Shown: in pieces, positions 43,630-51,911 of the stretch
Numbering within the stretch: the first letter of the stretch is position 1
Layout of the letters: each line of letters starts with the position of its first letter
Source of the DNA: Faecalibacterium langellae
GTDB taxonomy: Bacteria; Bacillota; Clostridia; Oscillospirales; Ruminococcaceae
DNA: 64,000 bases
NCBI RefSeq assembly: GCF_002549775.1
Contig: NZ_NMTR01000004.1
Coordinates: forward strand, 1-64,000
Direction: 5' to 3'
Notes under the pieces: model-generated
The model's input: only the letters and a program-made list of their open reading frames with translations
What the model was told of the DNA's origin: nothing
Database searches by the model: none
Translations under genes and position numbers: made by a program

Positions 43630-43661
43630 GCGGGGGCGGTTTTTACCGCCTCCGCTTTTTT
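43630..43661 (+). terminator. Partial terminator between binding protein and permeases
   Basis: An 11-bp GC-rich stem (5' arm GCGGGGGCGGT, loop TTTT, one G-T pair) is followed by six T residues, between the binding protein stop and the first permease. It probably reduces permease expression relative to the binding protein. Confidence 0.82.
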
Positions 43662-43702
43662 GGGCTGTACAGTACCATCAAGAAAGGAGCGGTCAATCCC
43701 CT

Positions 43703-44587
43703 ATGAGAACGGATAAAAGCCGCAAACGGTTCGTATTCCTCTGTGTGGCACCGGCTACCATCCTGTTTTTCCTCTTTATGATCCTGCCCACCCTCAACGT
43801 GTTCCGCATGAGTTTGTATGAGCGGGGTGCCTATTCTCCCAACGAGACCTTTGTGGGGCTTAAAAACTTCCAGCATCTGCTGCGGGACGCCCAGTTCATC
43901 CGCTCCATGCAGAATATGATCCTGCTCGTGGTGGTGGTCACCATCGTCACCTTTGCGTTTGCACTGGTGTTTGCCGCCATCCTCACCCGCGAAAAGATCA
44001 AAGGCCAGAACTTTTTCCGCATCATCTTCTACATCCCCAACATCCTGTCGGTGGTCGTCATCTCCGGCATCTTCTCTGCCATCTATAAGCCGGAAAACGG
44101 CATGCTGAACAGCATCATCGGCCTGTTCCGCAACATGAGCGACCCCATCCTGTGGAAGGGCGAAAAACTGGTCATCCCCTCCATCATCATTGCCATGGTG
44201 TGGCAGGCCATCGGCTACTACATGGTCATGTACATGGCCTCCATGTCTGCCGTGCCCATCAGCCTGTACGAGAGCGCCAATCTGGACGGTGCCGGGCGGC
44301 TGACCCAGTTCTTCCAGATTACCATCCCCCTCATCTGGACGAATATCCGCACCACCCTGACCTTCTTCATTATCTCCACCATTAACATGGCGTTCCTGTT
44401 TGTCAAGGCCATGACCAGCGGCGGGCCCAACGGCGCATCGGATGTGGCGCTGAGCTATATGTACAGCCAGAAGGACGCTGGCCTGTATGGTTACAGTATG
44501 GCCATCGGCGTGGTAATCTTCCTGTTCTCGTTTGCCCTGTCCGCCTGTGTCAACAAGGTCACCAACCGCGATACGCTGGAATTTTAA
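43703..44587 (+). CDS. ABC sugar permease, MalF-type
   Basis: The 294-residue protein has six transmembrane helices (first: FLCVAPATILFFLFMILPTL) and the cytoplasmic EAA loop YESANLDGAGRLTQFFQITI, which contacts the ATPase. It forms the channel with the next permease. It starts 88 bases after the binding protein, beyond the terminator. No ATPase gene is nearby, so a shared MsmK-type ATPase elsewhere is likely. Confidence 0.92.
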   Translation: MRTDKSRKRFVFLCVAPATILFFLFMILPTLNVFRMSLYERGAYSPNETFVGLKNFQHLLRDAQFIRSMQNMILLVVVVTIVTFAFALVFAAILTREKIKGQNFFRIIFYIPNILSVVVISGIFSAIYKPENGMLNSIIGLFRNMSDPILWKGEKLVIPSIIIAMVWQAIGYYMVMYMASMSAVPISLYESANLDGAGRLTQFFQITIPLIWTNIRTTLTFFIISTINMAFLFVKAMTSGGPNGASDVALSYMYSQKDAGLYGYSMAIGVVIFLFSFALSACVNKVTNRDTLEF

Positions 44588-44599
44588 GGAGGGAAGAAG

Positions 44600-45496
44600 A
44601 TGCAGAATACCACCGAAAAATCTTCCCGCTCTGCGGAAGGTCTGTACAAGTTTTTCATCTATTTTGTGCTGGTTCTGCTGGCCGTTACCATCATCGTGCC
44701 GGTGGCATGGGTGTTCATGGCCTCCATCAAGCAGAATGCAGAGTTCTACGGCAACCCCTGGGCACTGCCCGCCGGGTTCTACTGGCAGAACTTCGTCAAC
44801 GCATGGAACGGCGCGAAAATGGGCGAATATATGCTCAACTCGGTCATCGTCACCGCGCTGGCGCTGGCGCTGCTGCTGGTCGTTGCCCTGCCCGCCGCCT
44901 ACTGCCTGTCCCGCTTCCACTTCAAGGCGCGCAGGCTGCTGAACACCCTGTTCATGGCGGGCTTGTTCATCAACGTGAACTACATCGTGGTGCCCATCTT
45001 TCTGATGCTGCGGGACGGCGATGTGTGGCTGAAAAGCCATTTCGGCAGCGGCTTTCTGCTGAACAATCTGGCGGTGCTGGCGGTGGTGTACGCCGCCACC
45101 GCGCTGCCCTTTACCATCTACCTGCTGTCGGGCTATTTCGCCACTCTGCCGCACGATTTTGAGGAGGCCGCCTATATCGACGGTGCAAGCTATTTTTCCA
45201 CCATGACCCGCATCATCTTCCCCATGGCAAAGCCCTCCATCATCACCATTATCCTGTTCAACTTCCTGTCCTTCTGGAACGAGTATATCATCTCCATGAC
45301 CCTGATGAGCTCCACCAAGGCACCCCGCACCCTGCCGGTAGGTCTTTTGAACCTGATGCAGGCGCAGCAGAGCGCCGCCCAGTACGGTACCATGTACGCA
45401 GGCCTTGTGCTGGTGATGCTGCCCACCCTGATTTTGTACATCTGCGTGCAGCGGCAGCTGACGCAGGGCATGACCGTGGGCGGCCTGAAAGGTTAA
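44600..45496 (+). CDS. ABC sugar permease, MalG-type
   Basis: The 298-residue polytopic protein has the EAA loop FEEAAYIDGASYFSTMTRII and C-terminal residues typical of MalG-like permeases. It is 12 bases after the MalF-type gene with a GGAGGG site, and is its partner in importing GNB/LNB. Confidence 0.92.
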   Translation: MQNTTEKSSRSAEGLYKFFIYFVLVLLAVTIIVPVAWVFMASIKQNAEFYGNPWALPAGFYWQNFVNAWNGAKMGEYMLNSVIVTALALALLLVVALPAAYCLSRFHFKARRLLNTLFMAGLFINVNYIVVPIFLMLRDGDVWLKSHFGSGFLLNNLAVLAVVYAATALPFTIYLLSGYFATLPHDFEEAAYIDGASYFSTMTRIIFPMAKPSIITIILFNFLSFWNEYIISMTLMSSTKAPRTLPVGLLNLMQAQQSAAQYGTMYAGLVLVMLPTLILYICVQRQLTQGMTVGGLKG

Positions 45497-45507
45497 GGTG
45501 ACAGACG

Positions 45508-45696
45508 ATGAAAGCATATTGGAAAAACCATCCCGCCCTGCGCATGATCCTGATGCTGGCGCTGTTCGTGCTGGCACTGGTGCTGGTGGTGTCCGGCTGG
45601 AAAATGACCGGACAGCTGGCAGGGCTTGGCATCATGCTGGTGGGCGTAGCGCTGCTGCTGGCTGTGCTGGCGCTGTATAACGCCGCCTACGATTGA
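45508..45696 (+). CDS. Small two-helix membrane protein in the sugar operon (DUF6903-like)
   Basis: This 62-residue protein has two transmembrane helices (MILMLALFVLALVLVVSGW; LGIMLVGVALLLAVLALY). Similar small proteins occur beside Faecalibacterium-type sugar ABC transporters, as I recall. It sits between the permeases and the phosphorylase on the same strand. A role in transporter assembly is only a guess. Confidence 0.65.
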   Translation: MKAYWKNHPALRMILMLALFVLALVLVVSGWKMTGQLAGLGIMLVGVALLLAVLALYNAAYD

Positions 45697-45735
45697 CCCC
45701 CTACGATTCAAAGAGAGGCAAAAGGAGAGTTTCCC

Positions 45736-47895
45736 ATGGATGAAATAAGAAAGACCGGGCGCGTGACCATTCCCACAGACTTGGACGTTGTACCCGAAAC
45801 ACTGGAGATCTTAAAAAAGTGGGGTGCCGATGCCATCCGCGACTGCGACGGCACCGACTTTCCGCAGCAGCTGAAGGATGCCGATGCAAAGATCTACTCC
45901 ACCTATTATACCACCCGCAAGGACAACGCATGGGCCAAGGCGAACCCGGACGAGGTACAGCAGTGCTACATCATGACCGGCTTCTACACCGCGCCCGGCG
46001 ACACCGTGACCATCCCGCTGATGAAGGGCATCAGCCCGGAGCTGATGCAGGTGAACACCAACGACGACATCACCCGCTGGTGGGAGGTCATGGATCGAAC
46101 CACCGGTCAGCCCGTGCCGCCGGAGCAGTGGAGCTACGCCGACGGCAGTGTGACCGTACAGGCCGTGCCGTTCCATGAGTATACCGTCAGTTTTCTGGCT
46201 TACCTCATCTGGGACCCGGTGCATATGTACAACGCTACCACCAACGGCTGGACGAATTTTGAGCACCAGATCACCTTTGACGTGCGTCAGCCCAAGACCC
46301 ACAAGTATTCCATGGAGCGCCTGCGCAAGTTCATTGCAGAGCACCCCTATGTTAACGTCATCCGCTACACCACCTTCTTCCACCAGTTCACCCTGATCTT
46401 CGACGAGCTGAAGCGGGAGAAGTTCGTGGACTGGTATGGATACTCTGCTTCGGTCAGCCCTTATATCCTCAACCAGTTCGAGCAGGAGGTGGGCTATAAG
46501 TTCCGCCCGGAGTACATCATCGATCAGGGCTACTATAACAACCAGTATCGGGTGCCCAGCAAGGAATTCCGGGATTTTCAGGCCTTCCAGCGCCGTGAGG
46601 TAGCAAAGCTTGCCAAGGAGATGGTGGACATCACCCACGAGTGTGGGTGCGAAGCCATGATGTTCCTCGGCGACCACTGGATCGGCACCGAACCCTTTAT
46701 GCCGGAGTTCAAGAGCATCGGTCTGGATGCCGTGGTGGGCAGCGTGGGCAACGGCTCCACCCTGCGCCTGATCTCTGACATTGAGGGCGTGAAGTACACC
46801 GAGGGCCGTTTCCTGCCGTACTTCTTCCCCGACACCTTCCACGAGGGCGGCGACCCGGTGCGGGAAGCCAAGGAGAACTGGGTTACAGCCCGCCGCGCTA
46901 TCCTGCGCAAGCCCATCGACCGCATCGGCTATGGCGGCTATCTGAAACTGGCCTTGCAGTTCCCGGAGTTCGTGGACTACGTGGAGAGCGTCTGCAACGA
47001 GTTCCGCGAACTGTACGAGAACATCAAGGGCACCACACCCTACTGTGTCAAGCGAGTGGCCGTGCTGAACTGTTGGGGTAAAATGCGGGCTTGGGGCTGT
47101 CACATGGTGCATCACGCCCTCTATTACAAGCAGAACTATAGCTATGCCGGTGTCATTGAGATGCTGTCCGGTGCGCCCTTTGATGTGAAGTTTATCAGCT
47201 TTGAGGATATCAAGAACGACCCGCATCTGCTGGATTCGTTGGATGTCATTATCAATGTCGGCGATGCCGACACCGCACACACCGGCGGCATCTGGTGGGA
47301 AGACCCGGAGATCTCCTCCGCTATCCGCAAGTTCGTCTGGAACGGCGGCGGCTTTATCGGCGTGGGTGAGCCTTCCGGTCACCCGTATCAGGGCCACATT
47401 CTCCAGCTTGCCAGCGTGTTGGGCGTGGAAGAAGAAAACGGCTTCACCCTGAACTACGACAAATACAACTGGGAGGAGCACCCCGACCACTTTATCTTGC
47501 AGGACGCCGACCAACCCGTGGACTTTGGCGAGGGCAAAAAGAACATCTACGCCCTTGAAGGCACCGAAGTGCTGGTGCAGCGAAACAAAGAAGTGCAGAT
47601 GGCGGCACACGACTTCGGCAAGGGTCGTGCCGTGTACATCAGCGGCGTGCCGTACAGCTTTGCCAACAGCCGTACCCTGTACCGTGCTATCCTGTGGAGC
47701 GCCCACAGCGAGGAGGAACTGCATACATGGTTCAGCTCCAACTACAACGTGGAGGTGCACGCCTACGTCAAAAACGGCAAGTACTGCGTGGTGAACAACA
47801 CCTACGAGCCGCAGGACACCACCGTTTACACCACCGGCGGCAGCAGCTTTGCTCTGCATCTGGATGCCAACGAGATCAAGTGGTATGAGATCTAA
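45736..47895 (+). CDS. lnpA: 1,3-beta-galactosyl-N-acetylhexosamine phosphorylase (GH112)
   Basis: The 719-residue enzyme splits galacto-N-biose or lacto-N-biose with phosphate to galactose-1-phosphate plus GalNAc or GlcNAc. It agrees along its full length with GH112 GNB/LNB phosphorylases: a TIM-barrel N-terminal part, then a beta/alpha domain and a C-terminal beta domain. Asp313 in FLGDHWIGTEPF falls at the position described as catalytic acid in the Bifidobacterium enzyme. It starts after AAAGGAG. The products feed NahK and, elsewhere, GalT/GalE, which are not in this window. Confidence 0.95.
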   Translation: MDEIRKTGRVTIPTDLDVVPETLEILKKWGADAIRDCDGTDFPQQLKDADAKIYSTYYTTRKDNAWAKANPDEVQQCYIMTGFYTAPGDTVTIPLMKGISPELMQVNTNDDITRWWEVMDRTTGQPVPPEQWSYADGSVTVQAVPFHEYTVSFLAYLIWDPVHMYNATTNGWTNFEHQITFDVRQPKTHKYSMERLRKFIAEHPYVNVIRYTTFFHQFTLIFDELKREKFVDWYGYSASVSPYILNQFEQEVGYKFRPEYIIDQGYYNNQYRVPSKEFRDFQAFQRREVAKLAKEMVDITHECGCEAMMFLGDHWIGTEPFMPEFKSIGLDAVVGSVGNGSTLRLISDIEGVKYTEGRFLPYFFPDTFHEGGDPVREAKENWVTARRAILRKPIDRIGYGGYLKLALQFPEFVDYVESVCNEFRELYENIKGTTPYCVKRVAVLNCWGKMRAWGCHMVHHALYYKQNYSYAGVIEMLSGAPFDVKFISFEDIKNDPHLLDSLDVIINVGDADTAHTGGIWWEDPEISSAIRKFVWNGGGFIGVGEPSGHPYQGHILQLASVLGVEEENGFTLNYDKYNWEEHPDHFILQDADQPVDFGEGKKNIYALEGTEVLVQRNKEVQMAAHDFGKGRAVYISGVPYSFANSRTLYRAILWSAHSEEELHTWFSSNYNVEVHAYVKNGKYCVVNNTYEPQDTTVYTTGGSSFALHLDANEIKWYEI

Positions 47896-47914
47896 GTTCT
47901 CCTTTTCATAAACG

Positions 47915-47956
47915 AACACAACGGGCAGCTCTGTTACCAGAGTTGCCCGTTGTGTT
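47915..47956 (+). terminator. Terminator of the GNB/LNB operon
   Basis: A perfect 13-bp stem AACACAACGGGCA / TGCCCGTTGTGTT with an additional inner stem lies 20 bases after the phosphorylase stop. Confidence 0.85.
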
Positions 47957-48047
47957 TGCTGTATCTGCCGATAACTCAACCTGTGTCAATCGAACGCTGC
48001 AATGGAGATGGCTGGAAACGCAGAAATTCAGTAATGCAAGCGTAATA

Positions 48048-48200
48048 GACCTGCAGAAAAAAGAAACTGCCCGCGCAAGTATGCGTAAGATGGTGAAGCA
48101 CTTGCTGAAAAAATATAAGTATCCACCGGAAGATTATGATACGGCAATCAGCACGGTTATTAGCCAGTGTGAGATGTGGACTGACAACATGATAGTATGA
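48048..48200 (+). pseudogene. Type I restriction HsdR C-terminal remnant
   Basis: The frame encodes DLQKKETARASMRKMVKHLL and 'KKYKYPPEDYDTAISTVISQCEMWTDN', which looks like the last about 50 residues of type I restriction endonuclease subunits (DUF3387 region). The residues before it show no similarity and overlap the terminator of the previous operon. The rest of the R subunit and hsdM/hsdS are absent. Confidence 0.65.
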
Positions 48201-48227
48201 ATTGTATGAAATGCCGTTGATTTGTGC

Positions 48228-48256
48228 TTGACAATCGGATTCCTTTTCTGTAAAAT
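48228..48256 (+). promoter_or_regulatory. Promoter of the nucleotidyltransferase/partner pair
   Basis: TTGACA (48228-48233) and TAAAAT (48251-48256) are separated by 17 bases, close to consensus, 44 bases before the start at 48300. Confidence 0.75.
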
Positions 48257-48299
48257 GATTTTAGAAAATACTATTATTGAAAATAAGAAAGGCTGTTTT

Positions 48300-48839
48300 A
48301 TGGGAAAGATGATCTTAGATGACCTCCGCAAGCGTCTGGAACGTCTGGACGAAGACGCCGATCTGATGATCGACAATAACGACCGCTATCAGATGGTGAT
48401 TGTGGGCGGCAGTGCATTCATTTTGATGGGTAAGCTGACCCGCGCCACCCATGACATTGATGCCTTGAGTGTTCCGAAAGAACTATACAGTTTGCTCGGC
48501 AAGTACGACATCAACACCGATGTGGAAGCCTACATCGACAATTTCCCGTATAACTTCCAAGACCGGCTTCAGCCGCTACCCTTTGGTGGTACAAAGGTGC
48601 AGTTCTACACTCCCAGTCTGGAAGACTTGGTGATTGCAAAGCTCTGCTCGTTCCGGGATACTGACAAGGCAGACGTAGAGAGCGAAGCTGTGCGGAACTC
48701 TTTGGATTGGGACTTGCTGGAACACCTTGCAACGGATGAAGATGAACTGAAAGCCAGCATCTTGAACGATTGGCGGTATCGGGATTTTTATATCCGTTAT
48801 CAGGAGTATGTGGAGAGGTGGAGACCATGCGAAAGCTGA
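48300..48839 (+). CDS. DUF6036-like nucleotidyltransferase (possible toxin or defence effector)
   Basis: The 179-residue protein has a nucleotidyltransferase-like core: VIVGGSAFILMGKLTRATHD ('GGSA' helix plus the D-x-D-type 'HDIDAL' motif) and a later TPSLEDLVIAKLCSFRDTDK, as in DUF6036 and AbiEii-like proteins. Its stop overlaps the next gene, so the two are translationally coupled. Such pairs are often toxin-antitoxin or defence modules next to recombinases, but activity is not shown here. ATG 48300 follows AAGAAAGG. Confidence 0.72.
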   Translation: MGKMILDDLRKRLERLDEDADLMIDNNDRYQMVIVGGSAFILMGKLTRATHDIDALSVPKELYSLLGKYDINTDVEAYIDNFPYNFQDRLQPLPFGGTKVQFYTPSLEDLVIAKLCSFRDTDKADVESEAVRNSLDWDLLEHLATDEDELKASILNDWRYRDFYIRYQEYVERWRPCES

Positions 48840-49366
48840 CATTTGAGGGTTTCTTGAAGCAGTATGTGGCAGAGCTTTCCGGGGTGCAAACGGCAAGCGT
48901 CCATAAGCTGGCAGATCGTATGGCTGAAAATCCCCGCCTGAAAGAACCGCTGTTTCTCTATGCGCTGGCCTTTAATAAAGTAGAACTGCTGCTCCGCTAC
49001 ACCGCAAACAGCACGATTGCTGCGGAATATGAGCAGCTTTCCAATCGCTACTCGCTGGCGCAAATGCTTCTACTTCTGGAAAAACAGTCACCTGAACTGC
49101 CAGAAGGCTATCGGAAAGTCTGGCGCAGCTATTGTTCGGTGCGGGATGCCGTCCTTGCAGACAATGACACGAAAGAACTGATCCATCGCCGGGTATTGGA
49201 ACTTCAGCGAAAAAAGAAATTGACGAATTATCGTCTCTACACGGACTTAAAGCTGAATCCGGGCAACGTGAACGCATGGCTCAAACACAACGATTCCAGC
49301 AAAATGAGCCTTGACTGTGCACGGCAGATCTACAAGTATGCAAAAAGCTACCCGTCTGTTCGATAA
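48827..49366 (+). CDS. Partner protein of the nucleotidyltransferase, HTH-like C-terminus
   Basis: The 179-residue helical protein ends with a segment (LTNYRLYTDLKLNPGNVNAW followed by 'LKHNDSSKMSLDCARQIYKY') that looks like an HTH of the XRE type. ATG 48827 lies 13 bases inside the previous gene with GGAGAGG upstream. It may be the antitoxin or regulator of the pair. I do not recognise the N-terminal 120 residues. Confidence 0.65.
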   Translation: MRKLTFEGFLKQYVAELSGVQTASVHKLADRMAENPRLKEPLFLYALAFNKVELLLRYTANSTIAAEYEQLSNRYSLAQMLLLLEKQSPELPEGYRKVWRSYCSVRDAVLADNDTKELIHRRVLELQRKKKLTNYRLYTDLKLNPGNVNAWLKHNDSSKMSLDCARQIYKYAKSYPSVR

Positions 49367-49384
49367 GAAAAAGGAAGTGAGTCT

Positions 49385-51226
49385 ATGACCGCCGTAATCT
49401 ACGCCCGCTATTCATCAGATAACCAGCGTGAAGAATCTATCGAGGGGCAGATTCGGGAATGTACCGCCTATGCGGAAAAGAACGGCATCACGGTCATCAA
49501 GCACTACATTGACCGTGCATTCTCTGCCAAAACGGACAATCGCCCGGAATTCCAGCAGATGATCAAAGACAGCGGCAAAAAGCTGTTTGATGTTGTTCTC
49601 GTCTGGAAATTTGACCGCTTTGCCCGGAATCGTTTTGATAGTGCTAACTACAAGATGATTCTGAAAAAGAACGGCGTCCACCTGATTTCTGTTATGGAAC
49701 CCATTGCCGAGGGCTCACAGGGCATTCTGGTAGAAACCCTTCTGGAAGGTATGGCGGAATACTACTCGGCAGAGCTGTCCGAAAAGGTGATTCGTGGTCA
49801 GACCGAAAACGCTCTGAAAGGGAAGTGTACCGGCGGTACGGGAACCATTGGTTATAAAATCGACGAGGACAAGTTTTATCATCTTGACCCGCTGACCGCT
49901 CCGCTGGTGCTGGAAGCTTTTCAGCGGTATGACAACGGCGATAAGATGGTGGAAATCGTAAACTTCCTCAATGACAAGGGTGTCCGCAATATGTTGGGCG
50001 GCAAAATGACCCACAGTAGCGTAAACACCATGCTGAAGAACCGCCGGTACATTGGCGAACTGTCTTTCCGGGATATCGTTGTGCCGGGAGCGATTCCAGT
50101 TATTGTTCCGAAAGACCTGTTTGACCGGGTGCAGAAGCGTCTGGATAAGAACAAGCGTGCCCCTGCCTGTGGCAAGGCAGACGAGGAATATCTGCTGACC
50201 ACCAAGCTGCTCTGCGGCAAGTGTGGTGCGCTGATGTTCGGCGAAAGCGGAACCAGTGCCACCGGACGCACCTACTATTATTATAAATGCGCCAACGTCA
50301 AGCGCCGCAAGGGCTGCAATAAAAAGACCGTGCAGAAGGACTGGCTGGAAGATCTGGTCGTCCGGGAGACCATGAAGCTGATTCAGGACGATGCGATGAT
50401 CGACAAGATCGTTCAACTGGTCATGGATGTCCAGAATCAGGAGAACACCACGATCCCGCTGCTGGAAAAGCAACTGCGAGAGGTCAACAAAAAGTTGGAC
50501 AACCTGATGAAGGCAATCGAGGACGGCTTGTACACCCGGACAACGAAAGAGCGTCTGGAAGCGCTGGAAATCCAGAAAGATGAGCTGACTGTAAAAATCG
50601 CAGATGAAAAATTGAAGAAGCCCAGCTTCAATGAGGATTTCATCCGATTCTGGCTGATGAAATTCAGAAAGTTCGATATTTCGCAGAAAAAGCAGCGGAA
50701 AGCGCTGATTGAAATTTTTATAAATGCCATTTTCCTGTACGATGACCGGATGCTAATCACGTTCAACTACAAGGATGGCACCCAAATCGTCCGATTTGAG
50801 GACGCTTTGACGGCTGATGGGGTAGAAGGAAAAAGTTCGGATTTGTCCAGCTCTGCTGGACCAAAAGCTCTCTCGATTCGTCGAGAGAGCTTTTTTGTTT
50901 GTGTGCTTGTCAAAATGGAACAGCAGGGCCGGTGGTCAATGACCACCGGCCCTGCTGCGTTTACTGCGCCGCTTTTTTGCACCAGAGCAGCCCGCCACGT
51001 CGACGGCGGTGTCGGCGGCGTTGAACAGCTGCTGCAGCATGCTGCTGGCGGCAATGGGCAGGGCGAACCGGATCAATTTCCCGGTCAATGGCCTGTGGAG
51101 CATGTCCACGGAGGATGCGGTCTGCATGGAGATTCCTCCTTGAAAAAACGCAGGCATTATTGTAGCACCTGTTGTAGAATGAGAAAAGCGAATCTTTCAA
51201 ATGCTATCCATGCAAAAACTGAATGA
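49385..51226 (+). CDS. Large serine recombinase with an aberrant C-terminal extension
   Basis: The first about 490 residues form a normal large serine recombinase: catalytic YARYSSDNQREESIEGQI, recombinase domain, zinc ribbon (LLCGKCGALMFGE ... CNKKT), coiled coil. After about residue 490 the frame passes through a strong terminator (50863-50894) and then antisense MATE sequence before a stop at 51224. The last about 120 residues are therefore not native and the real end is lost or frameshifted. The gene lies 18 bases after the partner gene. Confidence 0.8.
   Translation: MTAVIYARYSSDNQREESIEGQIRECTAYAEKNGITVIKHYIDRAFSAKTDNRPEFQQMIKDSGKKLFDVVLVWKFDRFARNRFDSANYKMILKKNGVHLISVMEPIAEGSQGILVETLLEGMAEYYSAELSEKVIRGQTENALKGKCTGGTGTIGYKIDEDKFYHLDPLTAPLVLEAFQRYDNGDKMVEIVNFLNDKGVRNMLGGKMTHSSVNTMLKNRRYIGELSFRDIVVPGAIPVIVPKDLFDRVQKRLDKNKRAPACGKADEEYLLTTKLLCGKCGALMFGESGTSATGRTYYYYKCANVKRRKGCNKKTVQKDWLEDLVVRETMKLIQDDAMIDKIVQLVMDVQNQENTTIPLLEKQLREVNKKLDNLMKAIEDGLYTRTTKERLEALEIQKDELTVKIADEKLKKPSFNEDFIRFWLMKFRKFDISQKKQRKALIEIFINAIFLYDDRMLITFNYKDGTQIVRFEDALTADGVEGKSSDLSSSAGPKALSIRRESFFVCVLVKMEQQGRWSMTTGPAAFTAPLFCTRAARHVDGGVGGVEQLLQHAAGGNGQGEPDQFPGQWPVEHVHGGCGLHGDSSLKKRRHYCSTCCRMRKANLSNAIHAKTE
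50863..50900 (+). terminator. Terminator inside the recombinase reading frame
   Basis: A perfect 14-bp stem AAAAGCTCTCTCGA / TCGAGAGAGCTTTT (loop TTCG) is followed by further T residues. It probably marks the true end of the recombinase transcript. Confidence 0.88.
50921..50957. terminator. Terminator of the MATE gene remnant
   Basis: A perfect 17-bp stem (CAGCAGGGCCGGTGGTC, loop AAT) lies 4 bases from the stop codon of the MATE 3' remnant. The symmetric stem could act in both directions. Confidence 0.8.
50961..51127 (-). pseudogene. MATE-family efflux transporter with internal deletion
   Basis: From ATG 51127 the frame encodes MQTASSVDMLHRPLTGKLIR and 'FALPIAASSMLQQLFNAADTAV', the N-terminus of a MATE transporter. 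The next bases shift into a frame ending LLWCKKAAQ and a stop at 50961, a plausible MATE C-terminus, next to a strong terminator. About 400 residues are missing. It is divergent from the LysR-type gene, a common regulator-transporter arrangement. Confidence 0.78.
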
Positions 51227-51241
51227 AACGGAGGAAGCCCC

Positions 51242-51715
51242 ATGGACATGAACCTGCTGAAGTACCGCGCATTCGTCGCCACGGTGGAAGACGGCAGCTT
51301 TACCCGCGCGGCAGAACGGCTGCATTACTCGCAGTCCGGCATCAGCCGGATGATCGCCGACCTGGAGCGGGAGTGGAACCTGACGCTGCTGGAAAAAGGC
51401 GCAAAGGCCGAGATTGCGGCGCTGTTTGAGCGGTATCACCTGCAGCCGAACGTCCACTTCACCACCTGGGACGACTACGCGGTGATGTCCATGGTGGAAA
51501 GCGGGCTGGGCATCAGCATCCTGCCGGAGCTGATCCTGAAGCGGGTGCCCTACCGCATTGCTATCCGGGAGCTGGATGTGCCCGCGCTGCGCACCATCGC
51601 GTTCTGCCTGCGGGACAGAAAGAACGCTTCGCTTGCGGTGAAGCGCTTTCTCGAATATCTCGATTTCCGCGAAGAAAAAACAGCACAGCCATGCGGGAAA
51701 GCTCGAAAAAATTGA
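51242..51715 (+). pseudogene. LysR-family regulator with in-frame internal deletion
   Basis: The 157-residue frame joins a complete LysR HTH (LLKYRAFVATVEDGSFTRAA; SQSGISRMIADLEREW) directly to the last third of a LysR effector domain (YHLQPNVHFTTWDDYAVMSM; 'GLGISILPELIL'). About 130-140 residues between are missing, with the frame kept. It could still bind DNA but lacks most of the ligand pocket. The start follows ACGGAGGA. Confidence 0.75.
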
Positions 51716-51911
51716 AAAAAGTCGGGACGAAATTTTGTGGGATGTGTAGAATATCGCTCGAAAAACTGGACATTTTGCCTAACAAATAGAGTGGAAACGT
51801 GTCAATATTGAGAAAAAAGTTTCACCATCGTTTACAAAACGGTTACAAGCTGGTATACTTTAAGGCAGTGAACGCATGAAAGCTGCCTGAGACCGAAAGG
51901 AGAATCCACCC

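Noticed and set aside
41879-45577. Two long minus-strand frames opposite the binding protein and permeases
   Set aside because: His/Gln/Gly-rich antisense translations without domains; plus-strand genes have ribosome sites and known motifs.
45811-47979. 722-codon minus-strand open frame opposite the GH112 gene
   Set aside because: Composition artefact (Val/His/Leu-rich) opposite a clear GH112 enzyme.
47943-48200. Complete 85-residue gene after the GNB/LNB operon
   Set aside because: Its first third overlaps the operon terminator and only the last about 50 residues resemble a protein, so it was annotated as an HsdR remnant.
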